The notes: generated by a model not told the origin, from the sequence alone. DNA of 64,000 nt from Trinickia caryophylli (GCF_034424545.1 NZ_CP139971.1:558001-622000); one strand, 5' to 3'; counted from the first letter of the stretch, positions 53,618 to 63,135 are shown. Numbers and translations: made by a program.

Positions 53618-56600
53618 ATGATGGACCCGACGCCCGCCCAGCAGTCCGAAGCAGACCCAGCCCCCGCATCCGATGCGCGGGCTGCCGCTTCCCCTGGCCG
53701 CCGCATCGGGCTGCGGCTGCAAAGCCTGCTGCTCGTCGCTGCACTGTGGTTTTCGCTCGGCGCGCTCACCATTTGGGACGAACGCGTCGAAATGTCGAAT
53801 GCCCGCGCTGGGGCGACCGCGCTCGCCGACGCGCTTTCCGCGCATACCGCGCGCGTCATTCGCGAGGCCGAGCAGGTGGCGGCGCTCGTTTCGTGGCAGG
53901 TGCAAAACGACGGCGTCTCGATTCCGCTCGCGTACTACGTCGGCAATGGCCTCATCAAGCTCGACGTCTTCGTCCAAGTGGCCGTCATCGATTCACAAGG
54001 CTATCTGCGCGCCTCGACGATTCCGGGCTTCACGCCGATCAATCTGTCGGATCGCGAACACTTCAAGATTCACGAGCACAACCCGAGCACGGCGCTCATG
54101 ATCGGCAAGCCCGTGGTCGGGCGCATAAGCGGCAAGACCTCACTGCAGTTCTCGCAACGCATCAACGCGGTCGACGGACGGTTTCTCGGCGTCGTCGTCG
54201 TTTCCGTCGACCCAGCCTACTTCACCGAGCTCTATAACGGGCTGCGCATCGGCAAACAGGGACTCGTCGGCGTCGTCGGCACCCACAACTTCGTTGTGCT
54301 GGCACTGCGTTCGGACGGCAACAGTTCGGTCGGCACCACGCTGCCGCCCGACGACGCGCTGCGCCGGGCACTCGCGCGTGCTCCGAGCGGCAACCTGCGC
54401 ACCGTCTCGTTCGCCAACGGCCGCGACAGCATCGTCAGCTATCGCACGCTGGCGGGCTACCCGGTTGCGGTGGCGGTAGGTTATTCGACCCAGGAATTCC
54501 TCGCGCCGTGGCGCACGCGCAGCGTCTTCCTGCTGCTCGCCGCGCTGCTGCTGTCGTGTTTGATCGTCCTCGCCGATCGCCGCACCGGCTCGCTGCTCGC
54601 GCGTCTCGCCGCGGCCAACCGCCGCGAGATCGCGAAGTCGGAGCAGCTCCAGCAGGCACGCTCGGACGCCGAGGCCGCGTCGCGCGCGAAGAGCGCCTTC
54701 CTCGCGACGATGAGCCACGAAATCCGTACGCCCATGAACGGCGTGATCGGTATGACCGAGGTGCTCGCACGCTCCTCGCTGTCGGCCGACCAAAAGGAGA
54801 TGGTGTTCACCATCCGCGATTGCGCGTCGGCACTCCTGCAAATCATCGACGACATTCTCGATTTCTCGAAGATCGAGGCCGGCAAGCTCCACCTCGAATC
54901 GATACCTGTGTCGGTCGAGGAGGTTGTCGACGGGCTCGCGGCATCGCTTGCCACCGTCGCGCAAGCCCGCGGCGTCGCGCTGCGGACCTACGTCGCCCCC
55001 GATCTGCCGCCGCTCGTGCTGGCCGACGACACCCGGCTGCGCGAAATCCTCTATAACCTCGTCGGCAACGCGATCAAATTCTCCAGCGGACGCGAGGCGA
55101 TACGCGGCAACGTCAGCGTGCGCGTGACGTTCGCCGAGCAGCAAGGCGCCGCCATTCGTTTCGAGATCGCCGACAACGGCATCGGCATGACCGGGCAAAC
55201 CCTGTCGCAGCTCTTTCGCCCGTTCAGCCAGGCAGAAGCGTCCACGACACGCCGCTTCGGCGGCACCGGCCTCGGCTTGGCCATTTGCCGGCGCCTCGTC
55301 TCGATGATGAAAGGCGAAATCACGGTAACGAGCGAGCCCGGCAAGGGCTCCACGTTCGTCGTGACGCTGCCGCTCGCACCCGTGGCCGATGCAGCGCCGC
55401 GTTCGTCGCTGGACCTGACCGGCCTCGCCTGCGTCGTGGCGCCCTCGCCCGAGTTCGTCGCCGCCGATATTGCACGCTATCTGGCGGCTGCATCGGCGAA
55501 CGTGGTCATTGCAACGGACGCCGTCGACGCGGCCGCGCACCTCGCAACGCTCGAGTGCCCGACCGTCCTCATATGTGGCGACGATTACCGTGGCGGGCCG
55601 CTGCTGCCCACCGCGGGCCGCGTGACGATCACGCCCACCCGCAGCCTCCTGCAGCATTCGGCCATGGAGCGCATGGTGGCGATCGGCGCCCAGGCACTGC
55701 GCCGCCGCGCGCTGCTCGATGCGGTCGCCCTCGCGGCCGGACGCGCCCCGTCGCAAGGCGGCGCGCTCGTCGACGAGAACACGCCACTGGTGGTTCGCAC
55801 GAGCGCAGGTGCGCATCCTGGCGTGAAAATCCTCGTCGCCGAGGACGACGAGATCAACCGCAAGGTCATCTCGCGGCAGCTCGATTTACTCGGCTACCGC
55901 GCGGATATGGCCGTCGACGGGGACGAAGCGCTGCGCATGTGGCGCGAGACCCCCTACACGCTGGTCCTGACCGACTTGCACATGCCGAATCGCGACGGCT
56001 ACGAGCTCGCGCAGGCGATCCGGGAAGAGGAGTTGCGCGAGCGGCGCAAACGCGTGCCGCTCGTGGCGTTGACCGCGAATGCGATCCACGGAGAGGCCGC
56101 CCGGGCCAAAGCGTTCGGCATCGACGATTACCTGACGAAGCCTCTGAAGCTCGTCTTCCTACAGCAAGCGCTGGAGCATTGGATCGCGCCGGCTGGCGCC
56201 GCCGAGCCGATGACATCCGCCACACCCGCCGCATCCGCCACAAACGAGCTCCCGCCGGCCACCGCCGCCGTGCCGGCCGCGCCGACAGCGGCACCGCCGG
56301 TGCCGGATGATGCCCCGCACCCGGAAGACATCATCGACCTGAGCGCGCTGCGTGCGATCGTCGGCGACGACAACGAAACCGTGCAGGCACTGCTCGGCGA
56401 ATACGTCGAATGCTCGGCAAGCCTTGCTGCGGAATTGCGTGCTCATCTGGACGCGCGGCGCGCGAATGAAGCGGCAGCGGTGGCGCACAAGCTAAAGTCG
56501 TCATCGCGCTCCATCGGCGCGCTCGCGCTCGGCGAACTATGCGCGCGAATCGAGGCCGACAGCAAGCAAGGCATCGATATGTCGTTTACCGAACTGAGCA

Positions 56601-56683
56601 TGCAGTTCGACGCCGCCTACAGTAGTGCCATCGATGCCGCGCACCGTCTGGCGCAATCCTCGCCGGCGGATTCTCCGGGCTGA
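53618..56683 (+). CDS. Hybrid sensor histidine kinase with double-Cache-like sensor, receiver and HPt domains
   Basis: The start at 53618 (MMDPTPAQQ) follows GAGGG; the ATG at 53621 is equally good. The 1021-aa protein has a helix at about 33-52, a dCache-like periplasmic sensor (about 55-300) with VAVIDSQGYLRAS and INLSDREHFKIHEH, and a second helix at about 302-319. The phospho-acceptor is His367 (ATMSHEIRTPMNGVIG). The ATPase region has DNGIGM and GTGLGLAIC. A degenerate receiver-like region precedes a full receiver (ILVAEDDEINRK, LVLTDLHMPNRDG). The C-terminal HPt has AAVAHKLKSSSRSIGA. This allows an internal phosphorelay. A two-receiver regulator follows 55 bp downstream. Confidence 0.92.
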   Translation: MMDPTPAQQSEADPAPASDARAAASPGRRIGLRLQSLLLVAALWFSLGALTIWDERVEMSNARAGATALADALSAHTARVIREAEQVAALVSWQVQNDGVSIPLAYYVGNGLIKLDVFVQVAVIDSQGYLRASTIPGFTPINLSDREHFKIHEHNPSTALMIGKPVVGRISGKTSLQFSQRINAVDGRFLGVVVVSVDPAYFTELYNGLRIGKQGLVGVVGTHNFVVLALRSDGNSSVGTTLPPDDALRRALARAPSGNLRTVSFANGRDSIVSYRTLAGYPVAVAVGYSTQEFLAPWRTRSVFLLLAALLLSCLIVLADRRTGSLLARLAAANRREIAKSEQLQQARSDAEAASRAKSAFLATMSHEIRTPMNGVIGMTEVLARSSLSADQKEMVFTIRDCASALLQIIDDILDFSKIEAGKLHLESIPVSVEEVVDGLAASLATVAQARGVALRTYVAPDLPPLVLADDTRLREILYNLVGNAIKFSSGREAIRGNVSVRVTFAEQQGAAIRFEIADNGIGMTGQTLSQLFRPFSQAEASTTRRFGGTGLGLAICRRLVSMMKGEITVTSEPGKGSTFVVTLPLAPVADAAPRSSLDLTGLACVVAPSPEFVAADIARYLAAASANVVIATDAVDAAAHLATLECPTVLICGDDYRGGPLLPTAGRVTITPTRSLLQHSAMERMVAIGAQALRRRALLDAVALAAGRAPSQGGALVDENTPLVVRTSAGAHPGVKILVAEDDEINRKVISRQLDLLGYRADMAVDGDEALRMWRETPYTLVLTDLHMPNRDGYELAQAIREEELRERRKRVPLVALTANAIHGEAARAKAFGIDDYLTKPLKLVFLQQALEHWIAPAGAAEPMTSATPAASATNELPPATAAVPAAPTAAPPVPDDAPHPEDIIDLSALRAIVGDDNETVQALLGEYVECSASLAAELRAHLDARRANEAAAVAHKLKSSSRSIGALALGELCARIEADSKQGIDMSFTELSMQFDAAYSSAIDAAHRLAQSSPADSPG

Positions 56684-56738
56684 TTACGCCGATCATGGAG
56701 CAGCCTGACGCACGCATCGCGCGCGTACAGGTGAGCCC

Positions 56739-57797
56739 TTGAACCATGCCCCGTCGATTCTGATCGCAGCCGATACCGAGGCCACCGCTCACGGTGTCGC
56801 CCGGCGGCTTGCGAGCGAGTTCGGGGGCATACAGATATCGTGCGGCGCGCGGCATATCGTTTCGGACTTCGAAGCGTGCAGGCCCGCCGTGGTCGTACTC
56901 GCGTTTCACGAGATCGATCGCGCCGAACGCTGTCTCGCCGCGCTCTACAGCCAAAGCCGCTTCGTGCATGGGATAGCCCATCGGACAATCGCGCTGTGCC
57001 GAGCCGACGATCTTGCGCGCGCCTACGCCCGTTGCCGGGATGGCTGCTTCGACGATTATGCGGTTTTCTGGCCGGCCACCAGCGACGAGCCGCGCCTCGC
57101 GATGGCCGTCCGTCATGCGCTCCAAGCACTGGCGGACAAGTCGCCCGCGGCCGGCGCCGCGCGATTGATCTCGCAGGCCCGCCGGCTGGCGTGCATCGAG
57201 CCCGCGCTTGCGGCCCGCGCGCGACGCTTCGCGCACGAAGTGGACCGCACGCGGGCAGCGGCCGCGAGAGCCGCGCTCGGTGCGGACGACATGGTGCTGA
57301 AGCGAGTCAGAAAAATAGGCGAGTCAGTCGATGCGCTTTGCGAAGCCGCGCATACGCTCGCCGGCGCACTCGGCCCGCAACTGCAAGCTGTGCGCAACAT
57401 CTGCGCGCTCGCCGAGGGCGTAAGGCCGAGCGTGCTCGCCGTCGACGACGACGTCTTTCAGCAAACGCTGATCGCCCGCCTGCTCGACGGCACCCGAGTC
57501 GATCTCAGTTGCGCATCGAGTGGCATGCAGGCGCTGCACGCAATGGCACGGCACCGCCCGGACCTCGTGCTGATCGACGTTGCCCTGCCCGACATCGACG
57601 GCATCGCGCTCACGCGCGAGATCAAATCGACGCCCGCATTTGCCGAAGTGCCGGTGATCATCGTCACCGCGATGAGCCACCGCTGTGTCGTAATCGAAAG
57701 CATAAAGGCGGGCGCCGCGGACTTCATGGTGAAGCCGTATCGGCGCGCAACGCTGCTCGACAAACTGCAGGCCTTGCTGCCCGGGTGCACGGCCTGA
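56739..57797 (+). CDS. Two-domain response regulator with degenerate N-terminal receiver
   Basis: Translation probably begins at a TTG (56739) with AGGTGA seven bases upstream; 352 aa result. The N-terminal ~120 residues look like a receiver fold (SILIAADTEATAHGVARRLA, VVVLAFHEI) without the usual acidic set, so it is probably not phosphorylated. A helical linker follows. The C-terminal receiver (about 230-350) is normal: VLAVDDDVFQQTLIAR, LVLIDVALPDIDG, VTAMS and KPYRR. There is no DNA-binding or enzyme domain, so it should act through protein contacts. It is immediately downstream of the hybrid kinase and probably takes phosphate from its HPt. Confidence 0.83.
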   Translation: MNHAPSILIAADTEATAHGVARRLASEFGGIQISCGARHIVSDFEACRPAVVVLAFHEIDRAERCLAALYSQSRFVHGIAHRTIALCRADDLARAYARCRDGCFDDYAVFWPATSDEPRLAMAVRHALQALADKSPAAGAARLISQARRLACIEPALAARARRFAHEVDRTRAAAARAALGADDMVLKRVRKIGESVDALCEAAHTLAGALGPQLQAVRNICALAEGVRPSVLAVDDDVFQQTLIARLLDGTRVDLSCASSGMQALHAMARHRPDLVLIDVALPDIDGIALTREIKSTPAFAEVPVIIVTAMSHRCVVIESIKAGAADFMVKPYRRATLLDKLQALLPGCTA

Positions 57798-57807
57798 TCG
57801 CAGCGCG

Positions 57808-57852
57808 GCGGCGGGACCCTTAGCGGCGGGACCCTTAGCGGCGGGACCCTTA
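57808..57852. repeat. Three perfect 15-bp tandem repeats ending in the H-NS stop codon
   Basis: GCGGCGGGACCCTTA occurs three times without a mismatch. On the leftward strand each unit contains a TAA, and the first one met is the H-NS stop codon, so the array lies at the 3' end of that gene. It may have arisen by slippage. Confidence 0.85.
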
Positions 57853-58137
57853 CGCCCTGATGCGGAACTGCTCGGGATCCTTACCCTTCAGCCAGCGCGG
57901 CCGAGGACCGCGGCCACCCCACGTTTGCCCCGTTTCCGGATCGCGGAACTGCGCCTGCTTGGCGCCGGCACTCTTCGCTTTGCGTCGCGAGCCGAACACT
58001 TGCTCCGGCGTAAAGTTAAACGCCGCAATGGTCTCCCGGACCGTTTCAAGCGCGGCCTCCGCTTCCGCCAGACGCGCGTTCTCGATTTCGAGATCGAGTT
58101 GCTGTTTCTTTGCCAGTAATTCTTTATAGGTCGCCAC
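57850..58137 (-). CDS. H-NS family nucleoid protein (KorB/Bv3F-type)
   Basis: The 95-aa protein has the usual H-NS layout of this family: an N-terminal coiled-coil oligomerisation region (MATYKELLAKKQQLDLEIEN, then ARLAEAEAALETVRETIAAF) and a C-terminal DNA-binding domain with the signature RDPETGQTWGGRGPRPRWL. It should bind AT-rich or curved DNA and silence horizontally acquired genes. The nearby island is a plausible target, but there is no direct evidence. Its 3' end carries the 15-bp repeats. The start may overlap a small upstream frame by 14 bp. Confidence 0.9.
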   Translation of the reverse strand: MATYKELLAKKQQLDLEIENARLAEAEAALETVRETIAAFNFTPEQVFGSRRKAKSAGAKQAQFRDPETGQTWGGRGPRPRWLKGKDPEQFRIRA

Positions 58138-58315
58138 GAACGAATTCCTCCATTTCTTCAGCGGTGAACGCCACGGATTCTAACGGCCCTGCGGCAACTG
58201 TGAAACACCGAACGCAATAAAAATGCACGGCTTTCCTTTCCGGATGGTAAAGGACCTGTCCGTCCGGCGCGCCAGCAATGACTGTGCCCGACAGATCGGG
58301 CCGCGTTGGCCGCAA
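58124..58315 (-). CDS. Possible 63-aa protein upstream of the H-NS gene
   Basis: A TTG at 58315 opens a 63-codon frame that overlaps the H-NS start by 14 bp. The product contains a CVRC pair (HFYCVRCFTV) and an acidic end (TAEEMEEFVRGDL). GAAGG lies upstream of the TTG but no ATG start exists. The overlap suggests coupling, but no family was recognised, and the region may simply be the H-NS leader. Confidence 0.3.
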   Translation of the reverse strand: MRPTRPDLSGTVIAGAPDGQVLYHPERKAVHFYCVRCFTVAAGPLESVAFTAEEMEEFVRGDL

Positions 58316-58484
58316 GCGCCTTCGCGATCGCGGCCAACGCCAAAACCACCATTAACACTACGCTGGAAAAAACTGGAGAAAATCCTCGTCACATATGCGG
58401 TCTTTATATTTACTCATCGCGCATGCATGCGGGGTATCTCGTCGAAGTCCCCGCGCGCAGCCACGATGCGGCTCGACCGTCGAC

Positions 58485-59882
58485 TTACGCCGCCACGGCC
58501 GCCCCGGCCACTTCCGCCGCGACCTCGTCCACCGCTTCGCGTGCAAGGCGCACGATCTCGTCGACGTCCGCGCGCGTGGCAACGAGCGGCGGCGCAAAAC
58601 CGAGAATGTCGCCATGCGGCATCGCGCGGGCGATCAGGCCGCGCCGCAAAGCGGCGGCCGATACACGCGGTCCCACCTTGAGCCCTGCATCGAACGGACG
58701 CCGCTCGCCCTTGTCCGCCATGAACTCGAGCGCGGCCAGCATGCCGGCGCCGCGCACCTCCCCAACGAGCGGATGCGAATCGAAAGCCGCGTGCAGCCGG
58801 TCGAGGAGATAGGCACCGGTCTCGGCAGCGTGCTCGGTAATGCACTCGCGCTCGAGAATATCGAGATTGGCAAGTGCCGCTGCCGCGCAGATCGGGTGCC
58901 CCGAGTAGGTCCAGCCATGCCCCATCGCACCGAACGCCCGCGACGCCGTCTCGATGACGTCCCACACGCGCTCGCCGACGATCACGCCCGACAGCGGAGC
59001 ATAAGCGCTCGTCAGTCCCTTCGCGATGGTGATCAGATCCGGCTGAATGCCGTAGTGCTGCGAGCCCATCTTCGAACCGAGCCGGCCGAATCCGCAGACG
59101 ACTTCGTCGGCAATGAGCAGGATGTCGTGCTTTCTCAGCACCTGCTGGATCGCCGGCCAGTAGCCGGCCGGGGGCGGAACGATGCCGCCCGTGCCCATCA
59201 CGGGCTCGCCGATGAACGCGGCAATCGTGTCCGCACCCTCGCGCGCGATGAGCTTCTCGAGTTCGTCGACGCAATACGAGACGAACTGCGCCTCGTTCAT
59301 GCCCGCCGGCGCCTTGCGATACCAGTGCGGACAAACGGTGTGCTTCACCCGCTCGATCGGCAGATCGAAACACTGATGAAAGCTCGGCAAGCCCGTGAGG
59401 CTGCCCGTCACGATGCCCGAGCCGTGATAGCCCCGCTCTCGCGAGATGATTTTTTTCTTGTTCGTCCGTCCGAGGACGTTGTTGTAGTACCAGACGAGCT
59501 TGATCTGCGTTTCGTTGGCGTCCGATCCCGACATGCCGTAATAGACCTTTTTCATACCCTCCGGCGCCCAATCGACAATGCGCGACGAAAGCTCGATGAT
59601 CGTATCGGTCGAATGCCCGACGTATGTGTGGTAATAGGCCAGTTTTTTCGCCTGCTCGTAGATGGCGTCCGCCACTTCCGTGCGGCCATAGCCAATATTG
59701 ACGCAATACAGGCCGGCGAACGCGTCGATATACGAGCGCCCCTCGTGATCTTCGATGCGAATGCCCTTCGCGCCGGTAACGATGCGGCCCGGCAGCAGGC
59801 CGCTCGCATGGTCGTGCGCGTGCGTCGACGGATGCATGAAGTGCGCGCGGTCTTGCGCGAAGAGACGGTCGAATTCGGTCAT
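58485..59882 (-). CDS. doeD: Class III aminotransferase DoeD (2,4-diaminobutyrate transaminase)
   Basis: The 465-aa PLP enzyme should convert L-2,4-diaminobutyrate to aspartate semialdehyde in ectoine breakdown. Class III features are clear: GIRIEDHEGRSYIDAFAGLY, YYGMSGSDANETQIKL, IADEVVCGFGRLGS, and the PLP lysine Lys288 in ITIAKGLTSAYAPLSG. By sequence alone a beta-alanine-, taurine- or putrescine-pyruvate aminotransferase is also possible; the doe neighbours favour DoeD. GGAGAAGACC precedes the ATG. It lies 34 bp downstream of doeC and is the last gene of the operon. Confidence 0.83.
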   Translation of the reverse strand: MTEFDRLFAQDRAHFMHPSTHAHDHASGLLPGRIVTGAKGIRIEDHEGRSYIDAFAGLYCVNIGYGRTEVADAIYEQAKKLAYYHTYVGHSTDTIIELSSRIVDWAPEGMKKVYYGMSGSDANETQIKLVWYYNNVLGRTNKKKIISRERGYHGSGIVTGSLTGLPSFHQCFDLPIERVKHTVCPHWYRKAPAGMNEAQFVSYCVDELEKLIAREGADTIAAFIGEPVMGTGGIVPPPAGYWPAIQQVLRKHDILLIADEVVCGFGRLGSKMGSQHYGIQPDLITIAKGLTSAYAPLSGVIVGERVWDVIETASRAFGAMGHGWTYSGHPICAAAALANLDILERECITEHAAETGAYLLDRLHAAFDSHPLVGEVRGAGMLAALEFMADKGERRPFDAGLKVGPRVSAAALRRGLIARAMPHGDILGFAPPLVATRADVDEIVRLAREAVDEVAAEVAGAAVAA

Positions 59883-59916
59883 GGTCTTCTCCAGGGAATA
59901 CGAAAAAGGGGATGCT

Positions 59917-61425
59917 TCAAATGGCCTGTGCGGCCTCGCGTATCGGCGCCGGTGCTTCGATGCCCGGCAGCCCCAATTGCCCCAGGCAGAAATATTTCGT
60001 TTCGACGAACGGCTCGAATCCTTCGGCGCCGCCTTCGCGGCCGAGGCCCGACGCCTTCATGCCGCCGAACGGGATTGGCGCGCCGGTGAACCTGGCACCG
60101 TTGACCGAGACCATCGCGAAATCGAGACGGCGGATCAACTGAAACACCGTATGAACGTCGTTCGAGCAGACGTAGGCGGCCAGACCATATTCGGTATCGT
60201 TGGCGCGCTCGACTGCCTCGTCGAGCGTGTCGAAGGCAAGCACCGCCGAAATCGGCGCGAAGTTCTCCTCGTCGTACACGCGCATGCCTGGCGCGGCATC
60301 GGCAATCACGGTCGGCTCGAAGAACCACCCGCCGAGCGCATGCGGCGCACCGCCCACGGTCACGCGGGCGCCCGCCTGCCGCGCATCGGCCACACGCTCG
60401 AGCGTCGCATCGAACGCGGCTTGATGCATGAGCGGACCGACATCGACATCGGGCTCGAATGCGGACCCAACCTTCAGCGCGCGCACAGCGTCGCTGTAGC
60501 GGGCGACGAATGCTTCATAGAGCGGGCGCGCGACGAAGATGCGGTTGGCCGCGCAGCAATCCTGGCCCGAGGTCTGGAACTTCGCGGCGACGGCCACACG
60601 CACGGCCTCCTCGAGATCGGCGTCGGCCGCGACGATGAACGGGGCGTTGCCACCCAGCTCGAGCGCGATTTTCTTGATGCCCGAATGCGCGGCCGCTCGC
60701 GTCACCAGCGCGCCGACGCGCGTGGAGCCGGTGAAGCTGACCGCGCGCACGCGCGGATCGCCGACCAGCGTTTCCATCGCCATCTGCGGCTCGCCCAGCA
60801 CGACGTTGAAAAGGCCCGGCGCGAAACCCGCCTCTTCGGCCAGTTGGGCGAGCGCAAGCGCCGAGAACGGCGTTTCGTGCGCGGGCTTGACGACCACGGA
60901 GCAGCCCGCCCCGATGGCCGCCGCCGCCTTGCGCGTGATCATGGCCACCGGAAAGTTCCAGGGCGTGATCAGCGCGGCCACGCCGACGGGTTCGATAACC
61001 GTACCCGGATGGGCATCGTCGATGTGAGTGGCGATGTTGCGTCCTGTCAGCCGTCTTGCCTCATGCGCGAACCACTCGATGAAGCTCGCCGCGTAGGCGA
61101 TCTCTCCACGCGCTTCGGCAAGCGGCTTGCCCTGCTCTAGCGAGACAATGGCGGCCAGATCCTCGCGGTGCCGAAGCACGAGTTCGTGCCACCGTCCAAG
61201 CGCCGCCGCGCGGCGATTCACGGGCGTGAACCGCCACGCTCCGAAGGCGCGCTGCGCCGCGGCTACCGCGGACTCGATCTGCTCCCGGCCAAGCATCGGC
61301 ACGTAGCCCATGACCTCGCGATCGGCGGGATTGACCACAGCGACCGTCTTCGCATCGTCGCTGTGAACCCACTTGCCGTCGATGTAGCAAAGCGACTTCA
61401 TCAGTACGGGGTGACCCAATAACAT
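59917..61425 (-). CDS. doeC: Aldehyde dehydrogenase DoeC (aspartate-semialdehyde dehydrogenase)
   Basis: The start at 61425 (MLLGHPVL) is chosen because AAGGAG lies seven bases upstream; the frame is open to 61452. The 502-aa enzyme is a succinate-semialdehyde dehydrogenase-type ALDH with PWNFP (155-159), the coenzyme loop FTGSTRVG, catalytic Glu256 (LELGG) and Cys290 (SGQDC). In this context it should oxidise aspartate semialdehyde to aspartate, the last step of ectoine catabolism. A GabD role is the alternative if the operon were for GABA. The gene follows doeX with a 146-bp gap that may hold an internal promoter. Confidence 0.83.
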   Translation of the reverse strand: MLLGHPVLMKSLCYIDGKWVHSDDAKTVAVVNPADREVMGYVPMLGREQIESAVAAAQRAFGAWRFTPVNRRAAALGRWHELVLRHREDLAAIVSLEQGKPLAEARGEIAYAASFIEWFAHEARRLTGRNIATHIDDAHPGTVIEPVGVAALITPWNFPVAMITRKAAAAIGAGCSVVVKPAHETPFSALALAQLAEEAGFAPGLFNVVLGEPQMAMETLVGDPRVRAVSFTGSTRVGALVTRAAAHSGIKKIALELGGNAPFIVAADADLEEAVRVAVAAKFQTSGQDCCAANRIFVARPLYEAFVARYSDAVRALKVGSAFEPDVDVGPLMHQAAFDATLERVADARQAGARVTVGGAPHALGGWFFEPTVIADAAPGMRVYDEENFAPISAVLAFDTLDEAVERANDTEYGLAAYVCSNDVHTVFQLIRRLDFAMVSVNGARFTGAPIPFGGMKASGLGREGGAEGFEPFVETKYFCLGQLGLPGIEAPAPIREAAQAI

Positions 61426-61571
61426 GGCGAGCTCCTTGAATCGTCGATCCATGCAGTCACTTTAGGGGTTGCTTGCCCGCGATATTTTTTGTTCGACGGT
61501 GCGGCGATTCTCGTTTTTCTTGTTCGGCGCGCACGGCAACCACGTTTTTTCGGGCGCGTTCCCGCCCACGG

Positions 61572-62078
61572 TCATTCTGATGCCGCCCGATCGCCCGAAG
61601 GGGTGGCCCATGAAGGCATCGCGCCGGGTTCGCGCTTGACCACTTTCGTCACGACGTAGGTGAAGTAGCGTTCGATGCCGAGCTCGTCCGTCAGCAGCGA
61701 ATCGATGAAGCGCTGGTAGTGGTCGATATCGCGCGATGCGACGTGCATGACGTAATCGACCCCGCCACCCGTCGCATAGCACTGTTCGACCTCGGGCGCA
61801 GCCGCCACGCGTTCCTCGAAACGGCGCATGTCCTGTGCGGTGTGGCGCGCGAGCGCGATTTCGACGACGATGCGGCTGCCCTTGAATGCGGCGGCCCAGT
61901 CGATATCGGCCCGGTAGCCGCGGATGAGGCCGCTCTCCTCGAGCCGCTTCACCCGCTCCCAGGCCGGGGAAATAGAAAGATTGACCTCTTCGGCGAGACG
62001 GGACTTCGTCATGCGCCCGTCGCGCGCGAGGATGCGCAGGATGGCGAGATCGTAGCGGTCGAGCTTGATCGCACTCAT
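61572..62078 (-). CDS. doeX: Lrp/AsnC-family regulator DoeX
   Basis: The ATG at 62078 (MSAIKLDRYD) gives 168 aa; 28 extra residues upstream overlap doeB. An N-terminal AsnC-type helix-turn-helix (LDRYDLAILRILARDGRMTK and LAEEVNLSISPAWERVKRLE) is followed by the RAM ligand domain (FKGSRIVVEIALARHT, ATGGGVDYVMHV). DoeX proteins are known to bind near ectoine genes and respond to pathway intermediates. It sits between doeB and doeC as in the described doeABX order. Autoregulation of the operon is expected but not shown by sequence. Confidence 0.85.
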   Translation of the reverse strand: MSAIKLDRYDLAILRILARDGRMTKSRLAEEVNLSISPAWERVKRLEESGLIRGYRADIDWAAAFKGSRIVVEIALARHTAQDMRRFEERVAAAPEVEQCYATGGGVDYVMHVASRDIDHYQRFIDSLLTDELGIERYFTYVVTKVVKREPGAMPSWATPSGDRAASE

Positions 62079-62094
62079 GGCGCCGCCACGCTCG

Positions 62095-63129
62095 TCACGT
62101 CGCAGCGCAGCCGGCAGCGATGCCGCGCTCGACCACCTCGGCCACGACAGCGATCGTGTCACCGATCCTGACTAGCCCCGGGAAATGACGGGCTGCCAGC
62201 AGGCCGCTTCGACGGGCGCGATACTCGCGCGCTCGCGCGCCCGTTCGCGTGGCGTCATGAATGCGTGCGATCAGCTCGCCGGCCTCGACCGTATCGCCGA
62301 GATCCTTGCACATCTCCAGCAGCCCCTCGTGCTCGCTCGTCGTGTAGCAATCGCCATCGGGCATGTCGAGCAGCGTCGTCGTCCGTGCGATTGCGTCGGC
62401 ACCACGGCCGCGCACGCCAATACCCGCGTTGGCAAGAAAGCCGCGCACGCCGCGCTCGGCGATCCGCACGCTCGATGCGGTGGCCGAGCCGCCGCCGCCG
62501 AGTTCGGTGGTGACGAACACCTTGCCCGCCTCTTCGGCCGCCGTATCGAACAGGCCGACGCTGTCGAGTTCGAGCATGCGCATGGAATATGGCGCCCCGA
62601 ATGCGCGCATCGCGGCTTCGGCGCGCGCCTGCTGAGCCGCGTCGGGCAAGACGTGAATGGCTGCAAAAGGCAGGAGATCGAGCGTGCGCCCGCCCGCATG
62701 AATGTCGAGCACGTAGTCGGCGAGCGGCAGCAGGTGCCGCTGAAAATAGTCGGCGATCTTCTCGGTCACGCTGCCGTCGGGCCGGCCCGGGAAGCTGCGG
62801 TTGAGGTTGCCGCGATCGATCGGCGACGTGCGGCTGCCCGCGCGAAATGCCGGATAGTTCATGAACGGCACGACGATCACGCGGCCGGTGACCTCGCGCG
62901 CCTTCAGCGTGGACGCGAGTTTCGTCAGCGCGATCGGTCCTTCGTATTCGTCGCCATGATTGCCGCCCGTCAACAACGCGGTGGGCCCCTCGCCGCGCTT
63001 GACGACCGTGATCGGAATCATCACGGCCCCCCATGCCGATGCATCGTGCGAATACGGCAGCTTCAGAAAGCCATGCTGCTCGCCTTCGGCTTCGAAATCG
63101 ATCGTCGCTTGAATCGGAGACGCGCGCAT
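62095..63129 (-). CDS. doeB: N-acetyl-L-2,4-diaminobutyrate deacetylase DoeB
   Basis: The 344-aa protein belongs to the succinylglutamate desuccinylase/aspartoacylase zinc-hydrolase family. The metal motif GGNHGDEYEGP (His and Glu) and the later LDIHAGGRTLDLLPFAA (His) are in place, and FVTTELGGGGSATASSV includes the expected catalytic Glu. The enzyme should remove acetate from N-alpha-acetyl-diaminobutyrate, giving diaminobutyrate. It begins six bases after the doeA stop, and doeX begins 16 bp downstream, so all three are one transcript. Confidence 0.87.
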   Translation of the reverse strand: MRASPIQATIDFEAEGEQHGFLKLPYSHDASAWGAVMIPITVVKRGEGPTALLTGGNHGDEYEGPIALTKLASTLKAREVTGRVIVVPFMNYPAFRAGSRTSPIDRGNLNRSFPGRPDGSVTEKIADYFQRHLLPLADYVLDIHAGGRTLDLLPFAAIHVLPDAAQQARAEAAMRAFGAPYSMRMLELDSVGLFDTAAEEAGKVFVTTELGGGGSATASSVRIAERGVRGFLANAGIGVRGRGADAIARTTTLLDMPDGDCYTTSEHEGLLEMCKDLGDTVEAGELIARIHDATRTGARAREYRARRSGLLAARHFPGLVRIGDTIAVVAEVVERGIAAGCAAT

Positions 63130-63135
63130 GACCGC

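Noticed and set aside
58395..60089. A 564-codon rightward frame
   Set aside because: It mirrors doeD on the other strand and has no recognisable domain; long antisense frames are common in this high-GC DNA.
58485..61425. Reading the aminotransferase and dehydrogenase as a GABA or putrescine pathway
   Set aside because: The linked DoeA-like hydrolase, DoeB-like deacetylase and AsnC regulator in the known order fit ectoine degradation better.
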